Assembly: GCA_963170055.1 (NCBI GenBank)
Contig: CAUJGJ010000432.1
Coordinates: 219,201-283,200 of the forward strand
Direction of reading: 5' to 3'
Length of the DNA: 64,000 bases
From: Halisarca cf. caerulea
Taxonomy: Eukaryota; Porifera; Demospongiae; Chondrillida; Halisarcidae
The notes under the pieces were generated by a model that saw only the letters and a program-made list of their open reading frames with translations, searched no databases and was not told where the DNA came from. Positions 1 to 14,618 of the stretch are shown piece after piece (positions within the stretch are counted from its first letter, which is position 1; every line of letters begins with the position of its first letter). The position numbers and the translations under genes were made by a program.

Positions 1-2
1 TG

Positions 3-121
3 CATGTATGTGTGTGTGTGTGTGTGGTTGTATGAGTGTGTGTGTGCGTGTGCGCACGTGTGTGTGGATGTGTGTGTGTTTTTGTATGTGCTTGTATGTG
101 GATGTGTGTGTGCGTGTGCGC

Positions 122-163
<42 letters not shown>

Positions 164-180
164 GTGTGTGTAGATGTGTG
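3..180. repeat. GT-rich microsatellite in an intron
   Basis: The first ~180 bases are an imperfect GT run with TGTATG and GTGCGCACGTG interruptions. The tract ends just before a pyrimidine-rich acceptor at 183-194 that opens the first visible exon of the SH3 gene, so it lies in an intron. Open frames here encode only V/C/H-rich junk. Confidence 0.9.
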
Positions 181-194
181 TGCTTGTTCTTCAG

Positions 195-2482
195 CTTTTC
201 TCAGAGAGAAGAGTTGCTCCATCTGATGATGATGGTAAAGATTCTACTGGTCTTGATGAGCAAGAAAATAAGTCATCCACTGAAGAACTTAGAGACAGTT
301 CATCTCCTTTCAATCGCCAGCTGAGTGCTAGCGTGTATGTGTCCACTGGGAGTGATGCAGCCAGAGGAGTTTTGAGGAGTGGTAGTGTACCTTCCCCCAA
401 GACAACACGACGCAGTACTGTGCTTGGGGAGGAGAAAGGGAAGCACTCCGCTGTCAACAGACCCAAGCTACCCACCCACCCACACCCACAGCGTCCCCCT
501 CCCCCGCCTCCTGATAAACCTACATCTATTGTTAAGCAGAGGTCGGCCATTTTTCAAAGAACAGCTGCTAATGGGCCTCGTAAACCCAAAGTACCTCCAT
601 TCAAGCCTTCTATAAGTTAGTCGCACTATCTGATTTGATTTCTTCTGTCATTTGTGAGTACGTGCATCTCCCACACAAGGCCCAGGACCATCAGCAGCCT
701 TTGTCCGTAACCGAAGTCCAGACCAGTGTGAAGGTCGGGAGGATAGCAACCGTTTATTGGATGACAATGAAAAGTAGGTTTCTGAGATCTCTACCTTCAT
801 AACTCATCATGGCTGTTGTGTGACTCATCACGGCTGTTGTGTGACTCATCGCGGCTGTTGTGTGACTCATCACGGCTGTTGTGTGACTCATCGCAGCTGT
901 TGTGTAACTCATCACGGCTGTTGTGTAACTCATTGCAGCTGTTGTGTGACTCATCACGGCTGTTATGTAACTCATCGCGGCTGTTGTGTGACTCATCAGG
1001 GCTGCTGTGTGACTCATCACGGCTGCTGTGTGACTCATCACGGCTGTTGTGTGACTCATCGCAGCTGTTGTATAACTCATCACGGCTGTTGTGTAACTCG
1101 TTGCAGCTGTTGTGTGACTCATCACGGCTGCTGTGTGACTCATCGCAGTTGCTGTGTGACTCATCGCGGCTGTTGTGTGACTCATCACAGCTGCTGTGTG
1201 ACTCATCACGGCTGCTGTGTGACTCATCACGGCTGCTGTGTGACTCATCACGGCTGCTGTGTGACTTGGTGGTTTTGACGACCATCCATGGTCTATGTGT
1301 AAAGATGTCTTCATGAAAGCTTTTTCCCCATCCCCTAGGGTGCCTGAGTCACCTGCTAATCTACCACCATCTGACAACCAAACAAAGTTGTCTGAGAAGG
1401 AAGTTGTTGCCTCATCAAAGGAACAAGAAGCTATTGCTTCAGGTAAAGAGGAAGTCGTTACCTCTCCAAAGGAAGAGGAAGTGTTCAATAGACTATGGAA
1501 CATTGGAAGGTCTGAAACATGCACACCCACACATATTTGCACACACCCTTCCACGCCCACCTGCATACATATACATACCATATAGTGCTAAATTTTTGTG
1601 GTTGGCCAATTTGGAAATACCGTATGTCAGGAAATTTCATGGCTAATAAATTTGGTGGTTTTTGCAGTTTAAAAGGATCCATAAAATTATTCATCCGCGA
1701 ACTTCAATGAAAAAAATGGCTGCTGACAGGATCGTGTACTGCTTTCACTCACAGGATTTGTTTGCATGCAAGGATTAGTCATAGAGTGTACTTTGCTTAG
1801 ATTCTTAGTTTACCCTTTCTTGGGTTCGCTTTGTCAAGCTTAAGAACGTTGCTATGTGACTGTCTTCACCAATAGTCTTCGAGCTTTCATGACATTACTG
1901 AAGACCAAGATCCACCATGAGGACTACAGTCCACCTGCTAGATCTTACTGGTTCACTCTTGAGAGATTAAAATACTAACTACACTTTTAGGATAAACGAG
2001 CTAAGACACAATTTTGTACCTTAGGAGAAGCAAACGCTTGGAAAAAAGAGAGGACCTTTGTTGTACACTCTGTAGCCAGAGGCCACAAACTTTTTATCCA
2101 GGAAAATTTATGACCCCCAAGAAGGCTAGCCGTGAAATTTTTGTACTTCAAAAATTTCCTGACGTATGGTATTTGCAAAAATGAATTTTGCAGGTCTGTC
2201 CTTCAACTGCTACCTCCCGAACACTGCACCACTTCTTCTGTGCACAAATTTCATGCTTCAGCACTTATCCTTCAAAACGCAAATGTTAAGCTGTTCAAAA
2301 ATGTAGTGCTGTACGCTAGTTAGACTGTTGGTGTGTTTTGAATCTACTGTGCCATGTACACTACTCCGTAGGAGAGCAGTTGCTTTGTACGACTGTGAGT
2401 CTGAGGACCCTGGAGAGCTGTCCTTCAAGAAAAATGACATTCTGTTGAATGGTATGTGCACACTTGCATGTGTGTGTGCGTA

Positions 2483-2516
<34 letters not shown>

Positions 2517-2609
2517 TGTGTGTGTGTATGTGTGTGCTTGTGTGTGTGTGTGTGTGTGTGTGAGTGTGTATGTGAGTGTGTGTGCGTGTGTGTGTGAGTG
2601 TGTATGTGA

Positions 2610-2640
<31 letters not shown>

Positions 2641-4457
2641 TGAGAGAGAGAGAGGAAATAGATACCTTCAAGAGGAATTATTTTATGGACTCTTATTTTC
2701 ATGGAAACTATAGGCACAATAATGAAGGTCTTGCATGTCACAATTGCTACTCAGAATTCCTTCATTATCAGTAGATACTGCAGGAATTTGATGAATCCAT
2801 CATGACATGGATTGGAATCTGATTGTACCATACACAAGTCTACCTTGTAATGTACAGTGTGCATACTGCCTGCATCAGGTGTGCCTACTGCCTGCATCAG
2901 GTGTGCCTACTGCCTGCATTAGGTCTGTGTACTGCCTGCATCAGGTGTGCGTACTGCCTACATCAGGTACTGCCTACATCAGGTGTGCGTACTGCCTACA
3001 TCAGGTACTGCCTACATCAGGTGTGCGTACTGCCTACATTAGGTCTGTGTACTGCCTGCATCAGGTGTGCGTACTGCCTGCATCAGGTACTGCCTATATC
3101 AGGTGTGCCTACATCAGGTACTGCCTATATCAGGTGTACGTACTGCCTACATTAGGTCTGTGTACTGCCTACATCAGGTGTACATACTGCCTGCATCAGG
3201 TACTGCCTACATCAGGTACTGCCTATATCAGGTACTGCCTATATCAGGTACTGCCTATATCAGGTACTGCCTATATCAGGTACTGCCTATATCAGGTGTG
3301 CCTACTGCCTGCATCAGGTGTGCGTACTGCCTACATCAGGTACTGCCTATATCAGGTGTGCCTGCATCAGGTACTGCCTATATCAGGTGTGCGTACTGCC
3401 TACATTAGGTCTGTGTACTGCCTACATCAGGTGTGCCTACTGCCTGCATCAGGTGTGCGTACTGCCTACATCAGGTACTGCCTATATCAGGTGTGCCTGC
3501 ATCAGGTACTGCCTATATCAGGTGTGCGTACTGCCTACATTAGGTCTGTGTACTGCCTACATCAGGTGTGCGTACTGCCTACATCAGGTACTGCCTATAT
3601 CAGGTGTGCCTACATCAGGTGTGCGTACTGCCTACATCAGGTACTGCCTACATCAGGTGTGCGTACTGCCTACATCAGGTGTGCGTACTGCCTACATCAG
3701 GTACTGCCTACATCAGGTGTGCGTACTGCCTACATTAGGTCTGTGTACTGCCTGCATCAGGTGTGCGTACTGCCTGCATCAGGTACTGCCTATATCAGGT
3801 GTGCCTACATCAGGTACTGCCTATATCAGGTGTACGTACTGCCTACATTAGGTCTGTGTACTGCCTACATCAGGTGTACATACTGCCTGCATCAGGTACT
3901 GCCTACATCAGGTACTGCCTATATCAGGTACTGCCTATATCAGGTACTGCCTATATCAGGTACTGCCTATATCAGGTACTGCCTATATCAGGTGTGCCTA
4001 CTGCCTGCATCAGGTACTGCCTATATCAGGTACTGCCTATATCAGGTACTGCCTATATCAGGTACTGCCTATATCAGGTACTGCCTATATCAGGTGTGCC
4101 TACTGCCTGCATCAGGTGTGCGTACTGCCTACATCAGGTACTGCCTATATCAGGTGTGCGTACTGCCTACATTAGGTCTGTGTACTGCCTACATCAGGTG
4201 TGCGTACTGCCTACATCAGGTACTGCCTATATCAGGTGTGCCTACATCAGGTACTGCCTATATCAGGTGTGCGTACTGCCTACATCAGGTGTGCATGTAG
4301 ACCAGGTAGTATGATTGTGTGCAGTTACAGAATGTTCACTGTCACTTCCCCTCCAGTCACTGAGTCGGAAGAGGAAGGATGGTACAGCGCCACACTGCCC
4401 AACGAGGTCACTGGATTGGTGCCCTTCAATTATATCAAGATTCTACAAAACGATTGA
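195..4457 (+). CDS. SH3-domain protein, C-terminal part (GRAF/ARHGAP26-42-like), 5' partial
   Basis: Five exons join in phase: 195-615, 680-773, 1339-1509, 2372-2451 and 4357-4457, giving 288 codons and a stop. The first visible exon is Ser/Thr-rich, then basic and proline-rich (a run of six prolines near residue 108), typical of a flexible linker. The next two are acidic, Lys/Glu/Ser-rich and disordered. The last two make one SH3 domain at the extreme C-terminus, from [19 protein letters not shown] through the GWYSATL core to [12 protein letters not shown]. The ALYD motif, the conserved Trp and the P-x-x-Y motif are all present, so it should bind proline-rich ligands. A terminal SH3 after a Ser/Pro-rich linker, ending in GLVPxNY, resembles GRAF RhoGAPs (BAR-PH-RhoGAP-SH3), but the diagnostic N-terminal domains are outside the window. 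Other SH3 adaptors remain possible. Its introns hold a 21-bp minisatellite, a MITE, a GT tract and a 1.4 kb minisatellite. Confidence 0.82.
803..1268. repeat. 21-bp minisatellite in SH3-gene intron
   Basis: About 22 tandem copies of a 21-bp unit built on GACTCATCACGGCTGTTGTG, with A/G variation in CATCRCRGCTG. Because 21 is a multiple of three, several frames stay open on both strands (a repeating seven-residue SHTAAVM on the minus strand). These are artefacts: the tract lies between a donor at 774 and an acceptor ending at 1338. Confidence 0.93.
1617..2172. mobile_element. MITE-like element with ~21-bp terminal inverted repeats
   Basis: ATACCGTATGTCAGGAAATT at 1617 is matched in inverse orientation by AATTTCCTGACGTATGGTAT ending at 2172, with two mismatches in about 21 bases. 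Weaker inverted similarity continues outward on both sides, so the true ends may lie nearer 1590 and 2195. No transposase reading frame is present; this is a non-autonomous element of roughly 0.55-0.6 kb inside the fourth visible SH3-gene intron (1510-2371). The family is not assigned. Confidence 0.65.
2452..2650. repeat. GT microsatellite at the start of the last SH3-gene intron
   Basis: An imperfect (GT)n run with TGTGAG and TGTATG interruptions ends in (GA)5. It begins directly after the donor that follows the first SH3-coding exon. Confidence 0.93.
2862..4298. repeat. Compound 16/22-bp minisatellite, last SH3-gene intron
   Basis: The array mixes a 16-bp unit (TACTGCCTATATCAGG) with a 22-bp unit formed when TGTGCG or TGTGCC is added. 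A CATTAGGTCTGTG variant recurs at intervals. Larger blocks are duplicated: the pattern around 3060-3300 recurs around 3760-3990. A 497-codon plus-strand frame across it is a by-product of the repeat and not a gene; the true coding exons are at 2372-2451 and 4357-4457. Confidence 0.94.
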
Positions 4458-4548
4458 GTTGTAAGATAAAATGTGTGTGGAATATTTTGTTATCAAAACT
4501 TATTGGATTGTTTTATAAGCACATTAAGTAATTTGATTGGTATTAGTT

Positions 4549-4554
4549 TTTATT
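4549..4554 (-). terminator. Polyadenylation signal AATAAA for NARS2
   Basis: On the minus strand AATAAA lies about 45 bases beyond the NARS2 stop codon. The SH3-gene stop is only 140 bp away on the other strand, so the two 3' UTRs probably overlap as antisense tails. Confidence 0.6.
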
Positions 4555-4597
4555 GGTACAAATTATTTCATGCAAGTTAATTTGAGAGTGAAGTCCA

Positions 4598-7500
4598 TTA
4601 CATCGGACAAGACTTCATCATCCTTGGGAAGGGAATGACATCTCTAATGTGTTCCAAGTTCAGTAAGTGTTGCAGGTAGCGTTCGAATCCCATCCCAAAC
4701 CCCCCGTGAGGAACACTCCCAAAGCGTCTCAAGTCAAGGTACCTGAAAAGGAAAGAGGAGTATTAAGTATTGGTAATTAAGGTTGATGTCCTGCAACATC
4801 TGAACATTCACTAGTGATGCACACACCACTGGTAGCTGAACACACGAGCGACCTACCATTGGTAGCTCTCTAACATACTGGCCTCTTCCAGTCTCTGGGC
4901 CAGAACATTGTAGCGCTCTTCTCTTAAACTCCCTCCAACCAATTCCCCCACTCCTGGTACGAGTAGGTCAAAGCATGACACCTTTTAGAACTAAAACAGG
5001 TAAATAAACACAAATAAAAAAATTGTTGACAAGCAAACCAGCTGTGGGCTGCCATCAATGGTCCGTGCGTAAAATGGCTTCAAGGTCTTGGGATAGTTGG
5101 TCACAAACAATGGCTGATTCCCAACAAAGTCCACAAGAAACTGCTCATGCTCTGTCCGCAGGTCCTCCCCCCACTATCAACCCATACAAAACAGGTCATG
5201 TGACATGTGAGGAGGGTTTGGGTGTGGATCCTAGAACATGCTGACCTTGGGAGGTGTGGCAGTGAGAGATGAACTCTTGGCTCTGAGCACATCCACAGCT
5301 TCCGTATAGGACATCCTAAAACCACAATCATCACATGCTGTCAGTTGCAAAGGAGAGGTGTGATTGCAGTGAAGAGGGTGTGAGTGCGGTGAGGGGAAAT
5401 AAGTATAGGGAGGACATGGGTACTAGTGTGGTGCGGGGGACTGAGTGTAGTGAGGGGGACAGAGTGCGGAGAGGGAGACATGGGTACTAAGGTAGTGAGG
5501 GGGGTAGAGTGTGGTGTGGGGGACATGGGTACTAGTGTGTTGGGGGGGTGAGTGTGGTAAAGGGTGAAAGGGACATCATTGTAGTTAAAGAGTGTGATTG
5601 TGGTGAGGAGGATGTGAGTGGTGAGGAGGATGTGAGGGGTGAGGAGGATGTGAGTGGTGAGGAGGGTGTGAGTGGTGAGGAGGGTGTGAGGGGTGAGGAG
5701 GGTGTGAGGGGTGAGGAGGGTGTGAGGGGTGAGGAGGATGTGAGGGGTGAGGAGGATGTGAGGGGTGAGGAGGATGTGACTGTTGTGAGTGCATGTAGTA
5801 GTGGTAAAAGAGGTGTGAGCATGGTGATGGAGGTGTGAGCATGGTGAGGGAGGTGTGAGCATGGTGAGGGAGGTGTGAGCATGGTGATGGAGGTGTGAGC
5901 ATGGTGAGGGAGGTGTGAGCATGGTGATGGAGGTGTGAGTGATGAGGGAGATGTAAGTGGCGAAGGAGGTGTGAGTGTGGTGAGGGGGGTGAGGGGGGTG
6001 AGGAGGGAGGTGTGAGTGTGGTGAGGGGGGATGAGTGTGGTGAGGGAGATGAGTGGTGAGGGAGGTTTGAGTGTGGTGATGGAAGTGTGAGTGGTGAGGG
6101 AGGTGTGAGTGGTGAGGGACATGTGAGTGATGAGGGAGGTATGAGTGGTGAGGGAGGTGTGAATGGTGAGGGGTGGTGAGTGGTGAGGGAAATGTGAGTG
6201 GTGAGGTAGATGGGAATGGTGAGGGGGATGTGAGTGTGGTAAGGGAGGTGTGAGTGATGAGAGAGGTGTGAATGGTGAGGGATGTGTGAGTGGTAAGGGA
6301 AATGTGAGTAGTGAGGGAGGTGTGAGTGGTGAGGGAGGTGTGAGTGTGGTAAGGGAGGTGTGAGTGGTGAGGGAAATGTGAGTGATGAGGGAGGTGTGAG
6401 TGGTGAGGGAGGTGTGAGTGGTGAGGGAGGTGTGAGTGGTGAGGGAGGTGTGAGTGTGGTGACTGAGACATGAATGTACACAGGGGAACACCAAGAGCCA
6501 GCTCTACTCAGTTATACAGTGTAAGGGGATACATTAAAGGTCATGATTTTACCTGATGTATTCTTTAGCATCAACAAAACCCGTTAGGTTGTTCTGTGGG
6601 AAATGAATAATAAGCAGAAGTGCAGGGCATACAGCCAGTGCTGCAACAGGAAGTGATAGTAGTACAACAGGAAGTGATAGTAGTACAACAGGAAGTAGTT
6701 ACTGCTGCTACTGTTTACCACATATTCTCTGGATCCCACTGAGGTGTGTATAAACTCTATGTCTTTATGACAGGTGTTGAGAAGAGTTCTGCTAAGATCT
6801 CTGTACAAAGTACTGACTGGAGATATGACATCATCAAGATCTTGAGTGAAGCACACCTCAGCTTCTAGCATGTAGAATTCTGCTAAATGTCTTCGTGTGT
6901 GAGACTTGTCTGATCTGAACGTCGGACCAAATGTGAAGACTCTTTTCAACCCTCTGTTTTAAGGAATAAACATCAAGTGTGGCTGAGTGTGGCTGGGTTA
7001 CATGTTGGATGTTCTTTATGTGGCCCTACTTACGCAGCTGCTGCCTCAGCATGGAGCTGGCCTGACACAGTAAGGTTTACTGGAGTGTTAAAGAACTTCT
7101 CATTGCCCTCTTCCCTCGTCTGTGGAATGGACGACAAAGGTAGTTAGCCAATGTAGGCAAACAGCTACGACTTTACCTCAGCAGAAAACACCTCCCCTGC
7201 ACCCTCGCAGTCACAAGAAGTCAGTATTGGGGTGTGAATCAAGGTGTAGCCTTGGGTCTAAGGAAATGGGAGAACCAATGGACAACTTGTCAAGTCAGTC
7301 AGAGTAACTTACAGTGAAATGGTTGAGGATGTGCAGAGTAGCCGCAGATCTCACTCTCATTATTGCAGCAAACAATTTGGACCTTGTTCGAAGGTGAGTG
7401 AATTGCCTTAAATACTCCAGTGAATGTCTAACATTGTTTTTAAAAGGATAGCTTTCTGGAGAGCACTCTCCAAGGACTTCAACACTACTAGCCATGAAGT

Positions 7501-10500
7501 CTTTCCTTGCTTGCATTGGAGCTGACACATATTCTCCACAACAGTGTAGTGACGCTCCATGCGTTATTCTTCTCAGCCTGTGTATAAAACACAGACAAAT
7601 ACTTTCTGACACTCCACCACACTTCTCCATCCTCTCCTCTCTGCACACACTCCCCCTCTCCCCCACTCCCTCCCTCTGCACACACTCCCCCTCTGCACAT
7701 ATTCTCCCTCTGCACATACTCCCCCTCTGCACATACTCCCCCTCTGCACACATTCCCCCTCTGCACATACTACCCCTCTACACACACACACCCCTCTGCA
7801 CACACTCCCCCTCTGCACACACTCCCTCCCTCTGCACACACTCCCCCTCTGCACACACACACCCTCTGCACACTCTCCCTCTACACACACTCCCTCCCTC
7901 TGCACACACTCCCTCCCTCTGCACATACTTCCCCTCTACACACACTCCTCCCTGCACACACTCCCCCTCTGCACACACACACCCTCTGCACACTCTCCCT
8001 CTACACACACTCCCTCCCTCTGCACACACTCCCTCCCTCTGCACACACTTCCCCTCTACACACACTCCTCCCTGCACACACTCCCCCTCTGCACACACAC
8101 ACCCTCTGCACACTCTCCCTCTACACACACTCCCTCCCTCTGCACACACTCCCTCCCTCTGCACACACTCCCCCCTGCACATACTACCCCTCTACACACA
8201 CTCCCGCTCTACACACACTCCCCCTCTGCACACACTCCCTCCTCTGCACACACTCCCCGTTCTACACACACTCCCTCCTCTGCACACACTCCCCGTTCTA
8301 CACACACTCCCTCCTCTGCACACATTCCCCCTCTGCACACACTCCCTGTTCTACACACACTCCCTCCTCTGTACACACTCCCCGTTCTACACACACTCCC
8401 CCTCTGCACACACTCCCGCTCTGCACACATTCCCGCTCTGCACACACTCCCTCCCTCTGCACACACTCCCCCTCTGCACACACTCCCTCCCTCTGCACAC
8501 ACTCCCCGTTCTACACACACTCCCTCCTCTGCACACACTCCCCGTTCTACACACACTCCCTCCTCTGCATACACTCCCCGTTCTACACACACTCCCTCCT
8601 CTGCACACACTCCCCCTCTGCACACACTCCCTGTTCTACACACACTCCCTCCTCTGCACACACTCCCTCCTCTGCACACACTCCCTGTTCTACACACACT
8701 CCCTCCTCTGCACACACTCCCCCTCTGCACACACTCCCTGTTCTACACACACTCCCCGTTCTACACACACTCCCCCTCTGCACACACTCCCGCTCTGCAC
8801 ACACTCCCTCCCTCTGCACACACTCCCCCTCTGCACACACTCCCTCCCTCTGCACACACTCCCTCCCTCTGCACACACTCCCTCCCTCTGCACACACTCC
8901 CTCCCTCTGCACACACTCCCCCTCTGCACACACTCCCCCTCTACACACACTCCCGCTCTGCACACACTCCCTCCCTCTGCACACACTCCCTCCCTCTGCA
9001 CACACTCTCCCTCTACACACACTCCCTCCCTCTACACACACTCCCCCTCTGCACACACTCCCTCCCTCTGCACACACTCCCCCTCTGCACACACTCCCCC
9101 CTGCACATACTCCCCCTCTGCACACACCAGGGGCGTAGCCAGAAGAAAAATAAGGGGGGGTTCTAAAAGCCATGATCATGCATGGGCACATGGTGTACAA
9201 AATAGTGGTATCATGGACACATTGTATGGCCTTTACTTACTGTAGCATGCGGTATCAACAATGTGGCCACATGTATGCAAGGGAACACCACATTTAAATT
9301 TGTAATGGTAGTTTGAAAACTAGTGTGCCAGACAAGCTGAAAACAGCTAAAAAGAGCACAAAGCATGTATGAATGTAGTAGAACAGTTGAAAAAAAAAAA
9401 GTAAAACAACATTACAGTGCTCTCAGTAGAACCATGTGTGCAGGTTAGCCTAGTGCAGGTGCATGCTAGATGACAATTGGAGAAAGTGTTAGGATTAACT
9501 GTATGATTGATTAGCATACTGGTGGCTTCAGATTAAAGGGATTTCTAATGAAGGGGGTTTCCTGGCAACCAGGAAACAATGGAGCTACGCCCCTGCACAC
9601 TCCCTCCCTCTGCACACACTCCCCCTCTGCACACACTCCCTCCCTCTGCACACACTTCCCCTCTACACACACTCCCCCTCTGCACACACTCCCTCCCTCT
9701 GCAAACACTTCCCCTCTACACACACTCCGCCTCTGCACACACTCCCTCCCTCTATACACACTCCCTCCTCTGCACACACTCTCCCTCTGCACACACTCCC
9801 GCTCTACACACACTCTCCCTCTGCACACACTCCCCCCTCTGCACACATTCCCCCCTCTGCACACATTCCCCCTCTGCACACACTCCCCCCTCTGCACACA
9901 TTCCCCCTCTGCACACATTCCCCCTCTGCACACACTCTCCCTCTGCACACATTCCCCCCTCTGCACACATTCCCCCTCTGCACACACTCCCTCCTCTGCA
10001 CACACTCCCCCTCTGCACACACTCCCGCTCTACACACACTCTCCCTCTGCACACACTCCCCCCTCTGCACACATTCCCCCTCTGCACACACTCCCCCCTC
10101 TGCACACACTCCCCCCTCTGCACACATTCCCCCTCTGCACACACTCCCTCCTCTGCACACACTCCCCCCTCTGCACACACTCCCCCTCTGCACACACTCT
10201 CCCTCTGCACACACTCCCCCCTCTGCACACATTCCCCCTCTGCACACACTCCCCCTCTGCACACACTCCCTCCCTCTGCACACACTCCCTCCTCTGCACA
10301 CACACACCCTCTGCACACACTCCCCCTCTGCACACACTCCCGCTCTACACACACTCTCCCTCTGCACACACTCCCCCCTCTGCACACATTCCCCCTCTGC
10401 ACACACTCCCCCCTCTGCACACATTCCCCCTCTGCACACACTCCCCCTCTGCACACATTCCCCCCTCTGCACACACTCCCCCTCTGCACACACTCTCCCT

Positions 10501-11801
10501 CTGCACACACTCCCCCCTCTGCACACATTCCCCCTCTGCACACACTCCCCCTCTGCACACACTCCCTCCTCTGCACACACACACCCTCTGCACACACTCC
10601 CGCTCTGCACACACTCTCCCTCTGCACACACTCCCCCTCTGCACACATTCCCCCTCTGCACACACTCCCCCCTCTGCACACATTCCCCCTCTGCACACAT
10701 TCCCCCTCTGCACACACTCCCTCCCTCTGCACACACTTCCCCTCTGCACACACTCCCCCCTCTGCACACACTCCCCCCTCTGCACACACTCCTCCTCTGC
10801 ACACATTCCCCCTCTGCACACACTCCCCCTCTGCACACACTCCCCCTCTGCACACACTCCCTCCTCTGCACACACTTCCCCTCTGCACACACTCCCGCTT
10901 TGCACACACTCCTCCTCTGCACACACTCCCCCTCTGCACACACTCCCCCTCTACACACATTCCCTCCCTCTCCACACACTCCCCCTCTGCACACACTCCC
11001 CCTCTGCACACACTCCCGCTCTGCACACTCTCCCTCTGCACACATTCCCCCTCTCCACACACTCCCCCTCTGCACACACTCCCCCTCTGCACACACTCCC
11101 GCTCTGCACACTCTCCCTCTGCACACATTCCCCCTCTCCACACACTCCCCCTCTGCACACACTCCCCCTCTGCACACACTCCCGCTCTGCACACACTCTC
11201 CCTCTGCACATATTCCCCCTCTACACACACTCCCCCTCTGCACACACTCCCGCTCTGCACACACTCCCCCCTCTACACACACTCCCCCTCTGCACACACA
11301 CCCTCTGCACACACACCCTCTGCACACACACTCCCCCTCTGCACACACTCCCGCACTGTACGCACTTGATCCCTCCTTTCACTCTCTCCACTGTGCACTC
11401 ACACGTCACGAGGTATGTCTTTCCTACTTGTGATGATTTGATCAGTTTCCAAAGAGTTCTCTGACTGAATGTTGATGAAGACAAGGTCCTTCTGCTTCCT
11501 CACAGATCGTACCCATCCCTGCACGGGCAAAATGAAATCATTAACCGATACCACTCATCTGATTGTATAGGCCTTGTAAATGTACAATCTGGAGTTTTGC
11601 AGTAAATGGTCTCAAATAAACGTCAGAAGGTTCCAAACATTGCCGGCCACAGTGACCAGACAACAGTGCGCCACCTACGTTTAAAGTAGTGGGAACTTCG
11701 GGTACTGAAGTTAATGCTCTGCAGTAACTGCTCTTCTTCGGTCGGAGTTGAGCAAACAAACTGGAAAGAATACGGGATGGAACTCGATAGTTCATCTCCA
11801 C
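4598..11801 (-). CDS. NARS2: Asparaginyl-tRNA synthetase, mitochondrial
   Basis: Class II synthetase that charges mitochondrial tRNA-Asn with asparagine. Eleven exons join in phase: 11801-11586, 11518-11403, 7577-7313, 7257-7177, 7119-7034, 6953-6719, 6593-6553, 5315-5246, 5173-5039, 4981-4857 and 4742-4598, giving 504 residues (human NARS2 is about 477). The start exon is Arg/Ser-rich and has no acidic clusters before its later part, as expected of a mitochondrial targeting peptide; MEMNY or the second Met at 11795 could be used. The OB-fold begins [17 protein letters not shown]. The catalytic core shows [16 protein letters not shown], motif 2 as [19 protein letters not shown] and motif 3 as [11 protein letters not shown], ending [21 protein letters not shown] and [10 protein letters not shown] are also family signatures. 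Motif 2 reads FRSD where I recall FRAE in the family. Introns 2 and 7 are filled by minisatellites (3.8 kb and 1.2 kb). Confidence 0.95.
5350..6470. repeat. GT/GA-rich ~18-bp minisatellite, NARS2 intron 7
   Basis: On the plus strand it is purine/T-rich, with variants of GTGAGTGGTGAGGGAGGT and GTGAGCATGGTGAGGGAG. Subdomains are visible: a degenerate left part, a GTGAGGAGGATGTGAGGG block near 5600-5775, a GTGAGCATGGTGATGGAG block near 5810-5940, then the main block. The minus strand gives Ser/His/Pro/Thr frames of up to 376 codons that are not genes. It fills the intron between the exons at 6593-6553 and 5315-5246. Confidence 0.93.
6638..6698. repeat. Short 21-bp repeat, NARS2 intron 6
   Basis: Three copies of a 21-bp unit containing CAACAGGAAGTGATAGTAGTA lie in the short intron between exons 6 and 7. 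Confidence 0.8.
7610..11362. repeat. 3.7 kb 17-19 bp minisatellite, NARS2 intron 2
   Basis: The pyrimidine-rich plus strand repeats CTCCCCCTCTGCACACA with 17, 18 and 19-bp length variants and substitutions (CTCCCTCC, CTCCCGTT, CTACACACA). Since 17 is not a multiple of three, each frame cycles through three peptides every 51 bp, so long open frames appear on both strands (up to 638 codons). They are spurious. The array is split at 9128-9595 by an inserted MITE. True NARS2 exons flank it at 7577-7313 and 11518-11403. Confidence 0.95.
9128..9595. mobile_element. hAT-like MITE inserted in the minisatellite
   Basis: The element is 468 bp, bounded by a perfect 12-bp terminal inverted repeat: CAGGGGCGTAGC at 9128-9139 and GCTACGCCCCTG at 9584-9595. 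CAGGGG termini are typical of hAT-superfamily elements. No transposase is present. The flanks are CA-rich repeat units on both sides, so the target-site duplication cannot be told apart from the host repeat. It interrupts otherwise continuous minisatellite, so it arrived after the array formed. Confidence 0.85.
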
Positions 11802-11968
11802 GCGAAACTTGCTTCATGAGCGGCCATTTTACTACCAGCTATGCTACTACATCCGGCAGTCTGGCTACGCGAGAGTAGGCGCATTGCTGATAAAAAGGTA
11901 GCCTGCTGTGCAAACACTTAATAAAATATTCGTAAATAATTATAATTATTCTAAAAAATTCTAAATCC
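11586..11968 (-). promoter_or_regulatory. NARS2 first exon and RNF121-NARS2 intergenic gap
   Basis: RNF121 stops at 11969 and NARS2 starts at 11801 on the same strand, leaving 167 bp for the RNF121 3' UTR and the NARS2 promoter. Just upstream of the NARS2 start the minus strand carries AAAATGGCCG (about 11820-11829), resembling a YY1 site as found near TSSs of many housekeeping and mitochondrial genes. No TATA box is seen. Promoter function is inferred. Confidence 0.45.

Positions 11969-14618
<2,650 letters not shown>

Noticed and set aside
797..1585. Frames of 150-275 codons on both strands
   Set aside because: 21-bp minisatellite in an SH3-gene intron.
2807..4300. 497-codon plus-strand open frame (repeating tyrosine/cysteine-rich peptide)
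   Set aside because: It is a 16/22-bp minisatellite in the last intron of the SH3 gene; the SH3 domain is only restored by splicing over it.
5341..6494. Minus-strand frames of 298-376 codons rich in Ser, His, Pro and Thr
   Set aside because: All three frames are open because the ~18-bp repeat lacks stops. It lies within a NARS2 intron with exons on both sides.
7494..11464. Several 500-640 codon frames on both strands
   Set aside because: These are products of a 17-19 bp repeat. They overlap each other in many frames, show no domain, and include the MITE.
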